Assembly (NCBI RefSeq): GCF_013299185.1
Contig: NZ_JAAFKG010000002.1
Location: 230,571 to 279,716 of the forward strand
Source of the DNA: Microcoleus sp. bin48.metabat.b7b8b9.023
Lineage (GTDB): Bacteria > Cyanobacteriota > Cyanobacteriia > Cyanobacteriales > Microcoleaceae
DNA: 49,146 bases
Direction of reading: 5' to 3'
The notes beneath the pieces are model-generated. The model was not told the origin of the DNA and did no database searches. It saw nothing but the letters and a program-made list of their open reading frames with translations. This document shows positions 6,727 to 14,717 of this stretch, one piece after another (the stretch's first letter is position 1; each line of letters begins with the position of its first letter). The position numbers were made by a program, and so were the translations under genes.

Positions 6727-8883
6727 TTAAGGTGCGGGAATTTCCGGCGAGGGGGAAGGCGTGGGAATTTCCGGAGGAGTTGTTGATTCTGGCGACGGCG
6801 CGGGAATCTCCGCAGGACTCGATTCTGGGGAGGGCGAGGGACTCTCGGCACCGGGCGAGGGACTCTCGGCACCGGGCGAGGGAATATCCGCAGGAGTTGG
6901 GGCGGTAGTTTCCGGCGGTGGCGGCAGTTGTTCGGGATCCGGGTTCTGGTTTTGGAGGCTCCGCACCCACAAACCTAAACCCGCGAAGACTAGCATCAGC
7001 ACCAACAGTCCCAGCAGCGGCCCCAAACGCTTCGGCTTCTGTTTTTCAACTGGTTCCGAGGCGGAGGCAGTTTCGGGGTACAGCAACTGTTTCGACGATT
7101 CAGAAAGTTGAGATTCTGGCATCCTCCCCGTTTTTTGGAGGGATACCGAGCCTGACACCGAGGGTGACATGGGTAGCGACACGGAGGGTGACATGGGTAG
7201 CGATATCGACGGCGACGCCGACGGTGCGGAAGCCGTATCGAACAGTACGACTCTCTCCGGTGACATCCGACAGTAAGTCACCACTACAGAGGTGTTGTCG
7301 TAACCATTTTTCTCGTTGGCGAGGCGAACCCAAGACTGAGCAGCGGCTTCCAAGGACATTTTGCCCTCAAGTACCTCTGGGCCGTAATTCTGCCAAGATT
7401 GCTCTACCCAGTCGTTATCGCTCAAACCGTCGGAGCACAGCAGCAGCAAGCCTTCCTCTTCGACAATAAATCGTTGAATCGTCGGGCGCAGAAAATCGCC
7501 GTCCCGCGTCCCCAAAGCTTGAGTCAGGGCTCCGGCATCCGATCGCAATTGAGTCTCCCAGTATAAACTGTGTCCTAGGTGGACTTCCCTAGACGCTACA
7601 TCGTCGTCCACAGTTAGCCGCTGACAGTAATTGTTGCCAATCCAATAGGCGCGGCTGTCTCCAACATTGACCAAATAAAGTTCGTGACTGTTATTCGCGG
7701 GTACATCCTGGGAAACTTTCACTTTTTGAGGCAACTGGAGGGCCATCACCAAAGTGGTTCCCATGCGCTCCCGCAACTCTTTTCCTTGCTCGTTATTTTG
7801 AGCGGAAATCACATTATTCACAACTTTCACTATTTCTTCGAGTTGTTTGATGACCATTGCTGGCGCCATCAACTCTTCTTGTTCGGCGATTTCGGCGAGC
7901 AAATTTTGGATTAAAGCTTTCAGCGATTGCACGGCTAACTGACTGGCAACTTCTCCTCCTTCGTGGCCTCCAACCCCGTCGCAAACCATTGTCAAGTAAG
8001 GAATTAGTTTGTCATTTCCGGCACTTTTTATCGATTGAAAATCAGCAGCAGTCGGATAGCAACTATCTTCATTTTGGGAGCGCTGCGGCCCGGTATCGGT
8101 GATGCCGACTACTTCTAAATGCAGGGGCAATTTAGCAGCTTGTTCTAATAGTAAATCGTTAAGTTCCAGGGCGATCGCATCTAAATTCATGCTGCTGCGG
8201 CGCATAAACAGACAAATCTCTCCGAGTTTCGACTGTACCTCAGGCTGCGCCGAGTCCACCAAACCAGACCACACATCTCCCAAATCCTTCAGCGTCGGTA
8301 CAAAATTACCTCGATGCAGTTCCACCAGACGCACCCGCCAACCTTCCACGCGCAAATTTTCCGGTACCAGCAAACTCGCAGCGACTCCTTGTTCCGAAAG
8401 CGGCGCCCACAGTTGGAGCATTTGCCACAACCAGTAAACTTGGCGCGTGGCACTTGTCTGAGCCCAAGCTTGTAGAATAGAAGGATACAGGCTACCGAAA
8501 TTATTGACCGGCACATTTTCCAACAACAGCACCTCTGTGGCTTCTGCTGCTTCCCCGAGCGAACAAAAGCCGTATACTTCGGGCGTATGCAGCCGCTGGG
8601 GATACAAATGCAGGTAAGGCATGATGTGCACCGGCAGTTGTTCGGGGACGCTAGGAGGAATAGACGGACGGCTGTCGAGCCAGATTTGGGGTGCAATGAC
8701 AAAATATCGATCGGCGATTACCTTACCCGCGGGCACTTCCTCGACTGTGGGGCCCACCGCCCACAAATAGCGATAAATTAAATCGGTTTCGCAAGCTGCA
8801 CACTTTTGGCTGCCAAAGCTATTGCCGGGATCGGAACAGCTCAGATTCGGGCAATAAATCGGTTCGGAGAAACTACTGATCAT
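6727..8883 (-). CDS. Membrane-anchored PP2C-type protein phosphatase with zinc ribbon and pseudokinase-like region
   Basis: The protein has 718 residues. A putative zinc ribbon is formed by Cys11, Cys16, Cys28 and Cys31. Residues ~45-250 read like a degraded protein-kinase lobe: a hinge-like LLLEN and PENLRVEGWRVRLVEL at about 176-191, where kinases have PEN...VKLIDFG; the HRD and DFG catalytic residues are absent. A PP2C domain spans about 258-540, with RSQNEDS, the metal-binding CDGVGGHEGG (near 300), GDSRAYWI and CSDGLSD. A single transmembrane helix follows at about 618-640 and then a Pro/Ser/Glu-rich tail with repeats of ESPSPGA. It should dephosphorylate Ser/Thr in a Mn/Mg-dependent way. 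The catalytic part precedes the helix, so the tail is on the other face of the membrane. The start ATG at 8881-8883 keeps the zinc ribbon. The pseudokinase reading is my inference. Confidence 0.85.
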   Translation of the reverse strand: MISSFSEPIYCPNLSCSDPGNSFGSQKCAACETDLIYRYLWAVGPTVEEVPAGKVIADRYFVIAPQIWLDSRPSIPPSVPEQLPVHIMPYLHLYPQRLHTPEVYGFCSLGEAAEATEVLLLENVPVNNFGSLYPSILQAWAQTSATRQVYWLWQMLQLWAPLSEQGVAASLLVPENLRVEGWRVRLVELHRGNFVPTLKDLGDVWSGLVDSAQPEVQSKLGEICLFMRRSSMNLDAIALELNDLLLEQAAKLPLHLEVVGITDTGPQRSQNEDSCYPTAADFQSIKSAGNDKLIPYLTMVCDGVGGHEGGEVASQLAVQSLKALIQNLLAEIAEQEELMAPAMVIKQLEEIVKVVNNVISAQNNEQGKELRERMGTTLVMALQLPQKVKVSQDVPANNSHELYLVNVGDSRAYWIGNNYCQRLTVDDDVASREVHLGHSLYWETQLRSDAGALTQALGTRDGDFLRPTIQRFIVEEEGLLLLCSDGLSDNDWVEQSWQNYGPEVLEGKMSLEAAAQSWVRLANEKNGYDNTSVVVTYCRMSPERVVLFDTASAPSASPSISLPMSPSVSLPMSPSVSGSVSLQKTGRMPESQLSESSKQLLYPETASASEPVEKQKPKRLGPLLGLLVLMLVFAGLGLWVRSLQNQNPDPEQLPPPPETTAPTPADIPSPGAESPSPGAESPSPSPESSPAEIPAPSPESTTPPEIPTPSPSPEIPAP

Positions 8884-9239
8884 ATCGAAATAGTTTGTGT
8901 AAAAACATTCTGAAGATATATGATTGCCACGCTCAAATTCAGGAACTTGAGAATAAACTGATTTTAGCCCCTATCAATTTCTTAACTGCCTTTGGGGCAC
9001 GAGAAATTGTAGTTGCTGCCGGTGTCCACCGGCTAAAATTGTAATTTAAGCTACTCAAACTCTGAGTTTGAGTGCGATCGAACTTGCAGCCCGGTGGTTG
9101 CAGGCTCAACCTGTTACTGCGACGCGATTTTTCGCTCTCCAAGGGCTAGCAAGTCGCAAACCCTTGCAAACTCAGTTGTTCGCAATTGTTACATCTCAAA
9201 TTTCAAATCTAAGATATTTCATAGTATCACCAATTTTTT
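8884..9239. other. Intergenic region without a recognisable gene
   Basis: This is a 356-bp divergent spacer between the phosphatase (minus) and NfeD (plus) genes, so it should contain both promoters. A short hairpin, GCCGGTG-T-CCACCGGC, lies near 9018-9035. No protein with recognisable features is encoded. Confidence 0.6.
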
Positions 9240-9671
9240 ATGATCTGGACTCCCACGCTCCTTTGGTTGCTAGTTGGGGCTTTGCTCTGTTTGGCAGAGC
9301 TATTTCTCCCCACTGCTTTTGTTGCTTTTATCCTGGGACTGAGTGCCTTCGCCGTCGCTGGATGCTCTCTGGTTTTACCTTACGTTAATTTACAAATATT
9401 CCTGTGGATGGTATTTTCGACAGTTTTTGTGCTGCTGTCCCGGCGATTGATACCAAAAGGCAAGGCATGGGCGATCGCAGATTCTGACGAAGCTAAAACT
9501 TTAACAGAAATTCCCCCAGGAGAATCGGGGCGAGTGATTTATGAGGGGAATTCTTGGCAAGCTCGCTGCGAAGACGCTTCTACCGCCATCCCCCCCAACC
9601 AAAACGTGATAGTCGTCGGCAGGAAAGGCACTACTCTGATCGTTTTACCAGAACATTTGCTGCATTCCTAA
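9240..9671 (+). CDS. NfeD-like membrane protein
   Basis: The 143-residue protein has two or three transmembrane helices in residues 1-70 (LLWLLVGALLCLAELFLPTA; FVAFILGLSAFAVAGCSLV; LQIFLWMVFSTVFVLLS). A small C-terminal OB-fold follows (about 85-140) with the NfeD pattern GESGRVIYEGNSWQARCED and VVGRKGTTLIVLP. NfeD proteins associate with SPFH/stomatin-family proteins in membrane microdomains, and an SPFH gene follows at 10146 on the same strand. A repeat-filled gap of about 475 bp separates them, so shared transcription is possible but not shown. Confidence 0.85.
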   Translation: MIWTPTLLWLLVGALLCLAELFLPTAFVAFILGLSAFAVAGCSLVLPYVNLQIFLWMVFSTVFVLLSRRLIPKGKAWAIADSDEAKTLTEIPPGESGRVIYEGNSWQARCEDASTAIPPNQNVIVVGRKGTTLIVLPEHLLHS

Positions 9672-9683
9672 AAAAATGCGAAA

Positions 9684-9960
9684 TTAGTAGTTAGTAGTTA
9701 GTAGTTAGTAGTTAGTAGTTAGTAGTTAGTAGTTAGTAGTTAGTAGTTAGTAGTTAGTAGTTAGTAGTTAGTAGTTAGTAGTCAGTAGTTAGTTGTCATA
9801 CCAATTGTGTAGGTCGCTGCACAGAATGGTCAGCCTGAAATCCTTTCCTGTCAAGGATATATTCTATGCAGCTTCACAGAAAAATGGTATCAGTTGTCAG
9901 TATTTAGTTGTCAGTAGTTAGTTGTCAGTTGTCAGTAGTTAGTTGTCAGTTGTCAGTAGT
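9684..9960. repeat. Heptameric tandem repeats (STRR type) interrupted by a ~93-bp inverted-repeat insertion
   Basis: From 9684 to about 9795 the heptamer TTAGTAG is repeated roughly 16 times. After an interruption, related GTTGTCA/GTAGTTA units continue from about 9891 to 9958. The interruption, 9798-9890, has imperfect inverted ends: ATACCAATT against AATGGTAT, and GCTGCACAGAAT against ATTCTATGCAGC. It therefore looks like a small mobile element inserted inside the tandem array. Short tandemly repeated heptamers are a known feature of filamentous cyanobacterial genomes. Confidence 0.85.
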
Positions 9961-9967
9961 TTTTAGA

Positions 9968-10062
9968 TATAGCGGTTATCAAAAAAGTGAGGTATGCCCC
10001 ATGCCCTATGCCCCATGCCCCATGCCCCATGCCCCATGCCCCATGCCCCATGCCCCATCCCT
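9968..10062. repeat. TATAG-ended element end followed by tandem CCCCATGCC repeats
   Basis: TATAGCGGTTATC and GTGAGGTA (9968-9994) resemble the left end of the MITEs at 31544, 36398 and 38026. About seven copies of a 7-9 bp CCCCATGCC unit then follow, up to about 10057. No gene is seen here. Confidence 0.6.
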
Positions 10063-10145
10063 CCGCTTCGCTTCGCCCATGAGTACCTCATATGGGAGCT
10101 CGAAAGGCTATAACATTTAACAGTCAAGATTTATAGGAGGCTACC

Positions 10146-11114
10146 GTGGAACAATTTTTTTTACTCGTATTTTTAGCACTGGGCGGATCGGCGATCGCAG
10201 GTTCCGTCAAGATTATCAATCAGGGAAATGAAGCCCTGGTAGAAACTTTAGGTAAATATAGCGGCAAGAAACTCGAACCTGGTTTGAATTTTGTAACACC
10301 GTTTCTCGATCGCGTTGTTTACGAACAAACCATCCGCGAAAAAGTCTTAGACATTCCCCCCCAAGCTTGTATCACCCGCGACAACGTTTCATTCACCGTT
10401 GATGCTGTAGTTTACTGGCGGATTGTGGACTTGGAAAAAGCCTGTTACAAAGTCGAAAATCTTCAGTCAGCAATGGTGAATATGGTGCTGACTCAAATTC
10501 GCGCCGAAATGGGTCAACTCGACCTCGAACAAACCTTTACGGCTCGTTCTCAAATTAATGAAATCTTGCTCAGAGATTTAGATATTGTTACCGATCCTTG
10601 GGGAGTGAAAGTAACGCGGGTGGAATTGCGCGATATTATCCCTTCTAAAACTGTACAGGAATCGATGGAATTGCAGATGGCAGCCGATCGCCGAAAACGA
10701 GCCGCAATTCTGACATCCGAGGGCGAACGCGAGTCGGCAGTTAACAGCGCCAAAGGTAAAGCCGAAGCGCAGGTTTTGGATGCGGAAGCGCGCCAAAAAG
10801 CGACAATTTTGGAAGCAGAAGCTCAACAAAAGGCGATCGTGCTGAGAGCGCAAGCAGAACGCCAAAGCCAGGTTTTGAAAGCTCAAGCTACTTCTGAGGC
10901 TTTACAAATTATCGGTAAAACTCTACAAAATGACCCCAAGTCCCGCGAAGCTTTGCAGTTTTTGTTAGCTCAGAACTATTTAGATATGGGCTTAAAAATT
11001 GGCAGCAGCGATAGCAGCAAGGTGATGTTTATGGATCCGCGTACTATCCCGGCTACGATGGAAGGATTGCGATCGATCGTTGGGGAAGCCAGTAATAATG
11101 AGGTGAAAAGCTAG
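10146..11114 (+). CDS. SPFH/stomatin-like (band 7) membrane protein
   Basis: The protein has 322 residues. An N-terminal hydrophobic segment (about 2-20) anchors it. The SPFH/band-7 domain follows at about 20-185 ([53 protein letters not shown]). A long Ala/Glu/Gln coiled coil occupies about 190-260 ([20 protein letters not shown]), and a C-terminal region ends with [15 protein letters not shown]. Such proteins form large membrane rings and often co-occur with NfeD, which lies upstream at 9240. The GTG at 10146 is chosen because TAGGAGG at 10134-10140 is an excellent Shine-Dalgarno and the membrane segment begins right after it. Confidence 0.9.
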   Translation: MEQFFLLVFLALGGSAIAGSVKIINQGNEALVETLGKYSGKKLEPGLNFVTPFLDRVVYEQTIREKVLDIPPQACITRDNVSFTVDAVVYWRIVDLEKACYKVENLQSAMVNMVLTQIRAEMGQLDLEQTFTARSQINEILLRDLDIVTDPWGVKVTRVELRDIIPSKTVQESMELQMAADRRKRAAILTSEGERESAVNSAKGKAEAQVLDAEARQKATILEAEAQQKAIVLRAQAERQSQVLKAQATSEALQIIGKTLQNDPKSREALQFLLAQNYLDMGLKIGSSDSSKVMFMDPRTIPATMEGLRSIVGEASNNEVKS

Positions 11115-11172
11115 TCTAAAAGATATTGTTGCGAGCGATAGATATCTATTTACACGGTGTTCGTAGATACAA

Positions 11173-11360
11173 GGGGCGGGTTCCACCAACAATAACTGCC
11201 AATAATTAACAATCTCTCAAACCCGCCCCCGCCCCACGGTAAATCCTCGCGTAAATTTTTGGCATTTAATAAAAATAAAGGTTGATGTATATTATCCGTG
11301 GTGGGGGGCGGGTTTATTTAGATTGTTGCTAGCTGTTAGATATTGTTGGTAAACCCGCCC
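11173..11360. repeat. Two inverted-repeat pairs with GGGCGGGTT/AACCCGCCC ends
   Basis: GGGGCGGGTT at 11173-11182 faces AAACCCGCCCC at 11218-11228. GGGGCGGGTTT at 11304-11314 faces AAACCCGCCC at 11351-11360. Both pairs enclose 35-50 bp of AT-rich sequence. They lie between the SPFH gene and the convergent Zur-type regulator, where hairpins might separate transcripts. They look like two copies of a small dispersed element. Confidence 0.65.
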
Positions 11361-11400
11361 TTACGACAATTACAGTCAGGCTTTCTTCCTTTTTCCTTCT

Positions 11401-11793
11401 TTAAGATTCTTGAGCGAGAGTACATCGATCGCACAATCCAAAAAATTCCAAAGTATGATAATAAATTTTGAAAGAATGAGATTGTTGTAATTGGCTTTCT
11501 AGGTGATGGACGGGGCATTCGTCGATCGTAATAGACGCACCGCATTCGAGACAAGTAAGGTGATGTTGGTCTTGGTGGGCGGCACCGTAGAGAGATTCGC
11601 CACTAGCAAGCGTTCTGACTTGCACGAAGCCCTCCCGCTTTAAACCGTCGAGGGAGCGGTAAACTGTTGCTAAGCCCATGCTGTGGTCGCTGTTACGCAG
11701 TTCTAAGTAGATATCTTGCGCTGAGAGCGATCGATTCAAGTGCTTGAGCAAGTGTAAAATACGCTCCTGACTGCGGGTGCGGTTAGTTCTCAT
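11401..11793 (-). CDS. zur: Fur-family metal-responsive repressor, Zur (FurB) type
   Basis: The protein has 130 residues. A winged-helix DNA-binding region lies at about 1-75 (LSAQDIYLELRNSDHSMGLATVYRSLDGLKREG, with the recognition helix around SMGLATVYRSL). The metal-binding/dimer domain has HQDQHHLTC, the structural-zinc pairs CLECG and CDRC near the C-terminus, and DECPVHHLE. From memory, the pattern CPVH...YYHTLEFFGLC is characteristic of cyanobacterial FurB/Zur rather than FurA or PerR, hence the symbol. It should repress zinc-uptake genes when zinc-loaded. No zinc transporter is adjacent. The protein lacks the N-terminal extension of FurA and is of normal length. Confidence 0.85.
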   Translation of the reverse strand: MRTNRTRSQERILHLLKHLNRSLSAQDIYLELRNSDHSMGLATVYRSLDGLKREGFVQVRTLASGESLYGAAHQDQHHLTCLECGASITIDECPVHHLESQLQQSHSFKIYYHTLEFFGLCDRCTLAQES

Positions 11794-11933
11794 AATTTTG
11801 TGGTGTAGTCTGCTGGAATCAAATTTGTCCCTGTTTCTAGGCTAGCTTAATTAGGGTCAGCAAAGGGCGATCGGCTTCCCGCCCGCGTTGTAGAATGAGG
11901 TGGCCGTAAATTTCGCATCACCTACACATTGCT

Positions 11934-12215
11934 GTGACTCAAAAATATTTTGCCCAAATCTATGTTACCCTCCGCCCTTCGGTTTTAGACCCGGCCGGCA
12001 CTGCTGTACAGTCTGGTTTGCAACACATGGGATACGACAATGTCGATCGCGTGCGGATCGGGAAGTACGTTGAATTGACGCTAACTGCTGCTGGTGAGTC
12101 CTCCGCGCGCGAACAACTCGATCGCATTTGCGACCAACTTTTGGCCAATCCAGTGATTGAAAACTATCGGGTTGAGTTGACTGAAATTCCTGTTGCTGTC
12201 GAGACTGTGGCTTAA
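11934..12215 (+). CDS. purS: Phosphoribosylformylglycinamidine synthase subunit PurS
   Basis: This 93-residue protein is the small PurS subunit of FGAM synthase, which bridges PurL and the glutaminase PurQ in step four of purine synthesis. The family pattern is seen in YFAQIYVTLRPSVLDPAGTA, GLQHMGYDNVDRVRIGKY and NPVIENYRVEL. The likely start is the GTG at 11934, with no strong Shine-Dalgarno. purQ follows on the same strand about 300 bp on, separated by C/G-rich repeats. purL is not in the window. Confidence 0.95.
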   Translation: MTQKYFAQIYVTLRPSVLDPAGTAVQSGLQHMGYDNVDRVRIGKYVELTLTAAGESSAREQLDRICDQLLANPVIENYRVELTEIPVAVETVA

Positions 12216-12240
12216 GTGCGATCGACCGTAGGGTGTGTTT

Positions 12241-12410
12241 TTCAACCCGGAGACCCCCCTAACCCCCCTTGGTAAGGGGGGGACAAGAGAGTTCTCAAAG
12301 TCTGCCTTAAAAAGCGGAGACAAGAGCATTCAAAGTCTCTGTTAAAAACACGAAAACTCGGAACACTCAAAGTCCCCATTCTGAAGGGGGATGCGAGGGG
12401 GATCTAGACT
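12241..12410. repeat. C-rich/G-rich dispersed repeats between purS and purQ
   Basis: ACCCCCCTAACCCCCCTTGG followed by AAGGGGGGG (about 12252-12283) forms a C-run/G-run hairpin. The same motif in inverted orientation is at 36296-36332. Related runs (TTCTGAAGGGGGATGCG) lie near 12380-12400. The repeated word CAAGAGAGTTCTCAAAGTCT/CAAGAGCATTCAAAGTCT is also present. The unit looks like a dispersed element that has inserted between the two pur genes. Confidence 0.6.
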
Positions 12411-12521
12411 TCGATACAAGCAAGAAACACAGACGATTTCAGTCTGAAGTTGACGCTTCAGGCTTCTGATTTCCATCCGTTACATCCGTTACAAAATCCG
12501 TTGCCGAACTTCCTTCTGCTT

Positions 12522-13223
12522 ATGAAATTTGGAGTTATTGTTTTTCCGGGTTCAAATTGCGATCGCGACGTGGTGTGGGTAACTCAAGGGTTGCTGCACC
12601 AACCGACGCGAATGATTTGGCACGAAGATACCGATATTTCGGATATTGACATCATTGTAATTCCCGGCGGTTTCAGTTACGGAGATTATTTGCGGTGCGG
12701 TGCGATCGCCCGTTTTTCTCCAGCGATGCAGGCTACGGCGGAACACGCGAAACAAGGAAAGCTTGTACTCGGCATCTGCAACGGTTTTCAGGTGTTGACT
12801 GAAGCCGGTTTGCTCCCCGGTGCTCTGGTGCGGAATGCGGGATTGCATTTTATTTGCGATCGCACTTCGTTGAAAGTTGAACGCGGTAATACGCCGTGGA
12901 CTTCCGCCTATACTTCGGGTGAAATCATCGATTTGCCGATCGCCCACGGGGAAGGCAACTATTACGCGGATGCCGATACTTTGGCAGAACTAGAAGAACA
13001 CGATCAAGTGTTATTTCGCTACTGTACAAGTGCCGGCGAAATTAACACTGCGGGAAATCCCAACGGCTCGTTAAATAACATTGCCGGCATTTGCAATCGC
13101 GCGGGCAATGTGTTAGGAATGATGCCGCATCCTGAGAGGGCTTCCGATCCGATGTTGGGCGAAACTGATGGAATGAAATTGTTTCAAGGGTTGCTGATGG
13201 CAACAGTTGCTGCTGTTTTGTAG
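12522..13223 (+). CDS. purQ: Phosphoribosylformylglycinamidine synthase subunit PurQ (glutaminase)
   Basis: The protein has 233 residues and is a class I glutamine amidotransferase. The nucleophilic cysteine elbow is [12 protein letters not shown]; the oxyanion segment is [16 protein letters not shown]; the His/Glu part of the triad is in [11 protein letters not shown]. It supplies ammonia to PurL with PurS as bridge. The ATG at 12522 is preferred over an upstream TTG at 12450 because PurQ proteins begin [16 protein letters not shown] at exactly this point. The extra 24 residues would be encoded by low-complexity spacer. Confidence 0.95.
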   Translation: MKFGVIVFPGSNCDRDVVWVTQGLLHQPTRMIWHEDTDISDIDIIVIPGGFSYGDYLRCGAIARFSPAMQATAEHAKQGKLVLGICNGFQVLTEAGLLPGALVRNAGLHFICDRTSLKVERGNTPWTSAYTSGEIIDLPIAHGEGNYYADADTLAELEEHDQVLFRYCTSAGEINTAGNPNGSLNNIAGICNRAGNVLGMMPHPERASDPMLGETDGMKLFQGLLMATVAAVL

Positions 13224-13236
13224 TTGATATTTCCCG

Positions 13237-13498
13237 GTTCGTAGTGAGGACTTTAGTCCTTCTTAACCGGTTCGTAGTGAGGACTTTAGTCCTTCTTAAC
13301 CGGTTCGTAGTGAGGACCTTAGTCCTTCTTAACCGGTTCGTAGTGAGGACTTTAGTCCTTTTTAACCGGTTCGTAGTGAGGACTTTAGTCCTTCTTAACC
13401 GGTTCGTAGTGAGGACTTTAGTCCTTCTTAACCGGTTCGTAGTGAGGACTTTAGTCCTTCTTAACCGGTTCGTAGTGAGGACTTTAGTCCTTCTTAAC
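13237..13498. repeat. REP array: eight tandem 33-bp units
   Basis: Eight nearly identical units (TTCGTAGTGAGGACTTTAGT then CCTTCTTAACCGG) each contain the palindrome AGGACT-TT-AGTCCT preceded by GTAG. Variation is limited to one or two bases (for example CCTTAG in unit 3, CTTTTT in unit 4). The core is the same as the RAYT-flanking array at 1-285. Because 33 is a multiple of three, a reading frame of 11-residue repeats runs through it, which I regard as accidental. A GGTTCCC...GGGAGCC palindromic remnant follows at 13563-13590. Confidence 0.9.
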
Positions 13499-13685
13499 CC
13501 TGGTGATTGCCCATCGACTACGCTGGCTGAACCTCGAAGCGTCGAAACCCTGCGTTAATAACCGGTTCCCAGGCTCCAGCCCGGGAGCCCAAATCTCTCT
13601 TGCTCTGCCTCGCTTTCAAGCAACGCACCCAAAAAAATAAAAATGCTAAAATGAATTCAAAATCAATACATCGGAAAAAAGTCCT

Positions 13686-14489
13686 ATGCCTTCACCATTT
13701 CCTGGAATGGATCCGTACTTAGAACACCCCGATTTCTGGCAGGAAACTCACAATCGATTGATTGTCGCGATCGCTGATACCATCATGCCTCAAATTCGTC
13801 CTAAATATGAGGTAGCAATTGACAAACGCATCTATGAAATTACGGATCCAAATGATAGTAACGGCGACTCCCTTTTAGTCGGTATCCCCGATGTCGCGAT
13901 TAAGCGTCAATCTAATAACCCCAATATTCCTACTGGTTCAGTTGCCACTTTAACCGTCACACTTCCGACTACTGTCAAAGTGCCAACTACTAAAAAAATT
14001 ACACAAACTTATCTAGAAGTGCGAGAAATGACAACGAAACAAGTTGTCACCGCAATTGAAATCCTTTCTCCAGTCAACAAACGTAGTGGAGAAGGCAGAA
14101 TTACTTATCTCAAAAAACGCCAGAGTATTTTAGGTAGCTTAACCAATTTAGTGGAAATTGACTTGCTGCGAAAATGGGAATCTATGCCCATCCTTAACAA
14201 TTCCATTCAAAGCGATTATCGGATTTTAGTCAGTCCCAGCAATCGCCGTCCGTTTGCCGAACTTTATGCTTTCAATCTCCGCGATTCTTTGCCTATATTT
14301 CCGCTTCCCTTGCGCGAGGAAGATGTAGAACCAATTCTTAATTTACCAGAAATATTTGCAGGTATTTACGATCGCGCCGGCTATGACTATCGCATCGACT
14401 ACGATCGAGAACCCGTACCGCCTCTATCGGAAGAAGAGCAGGTTTGGGCAAGCCAACTTTTGCAAGAAAGAGCAGTTCAAGAGCATTAA
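13686..14489 (+). CDS. DUF4058 family protein
   Basis: The 267-residue cytoplasmic protein begins with the DUF4058 signature MPSPFPGMDPYLEHPDFW and continues with FHxRLI-like ETHNRLIVAIADTIMPQIRP. Further conserved blocks are YLEVREMTTKQVVTAIEILS, KRSGEGRITYLKKRQSIL, DYRILVSPSNRRP and FPLPLREEDVEPILNLPEIF. The family is common, often multicopy, in filamentous cyanobacteria and has no established function that I can state. It looks intact and has no obvious operon partner. Confidence 0.9.
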   Translation: MPSPFPGMDPYLEHPDFWQETHNRLIVAIADTIMPQIRPKYEVAIDKRIYEITDPNDSNGDSLLVGIPDVAIKRQSNNPNIPTGSVATLTVTLPTTVKVPTTKKITQTYLEVREMTTKQVVTAIEILSPVNKRSGEGRITYLKKRQSILGSLTNLVEIDLLRKWESMPILNNSIQSDYRILVSPSNRRPFAELYAFNLRDSLPIFPLPLREEDVEPILNLPEIFAGIYDRAGYDYRIDYDREPVPPLSEEEQVWASQLLQERAVQEH

Positions 14490-14717
14490 TTTCAGTCCAG
14501 GGGCCACAACAACCTAATTCTGTCATTCACCAGTGAGGCGAAGCATCTCAAGCCTTAAGAAAAGCCTAAAGATTGCATAAGTCCTAATTCCTGGCTGGGG
14601 CGAGTTGACAGAACTATCGATTTTAGAGAATTTTTATTCCTAAAACCAGCAATTACAATAATTTACATTATATAATAACAAATCAATGGAATTTGATATT
14701 ACTCATAAATATTTTCT

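Noticed and set aside
9068..9388. Open frame upstream of NfeD
   Set aside because: Overlaps the NfeD gene in another frame and has no conserved features.
13244..13558. Open frame of eleven-residue repeats (RTLVLLNRFVV)
   Set aside because: It is entirely the 33-bp REP array read in one frame. The frame stays open only because the period is a multiple of three.
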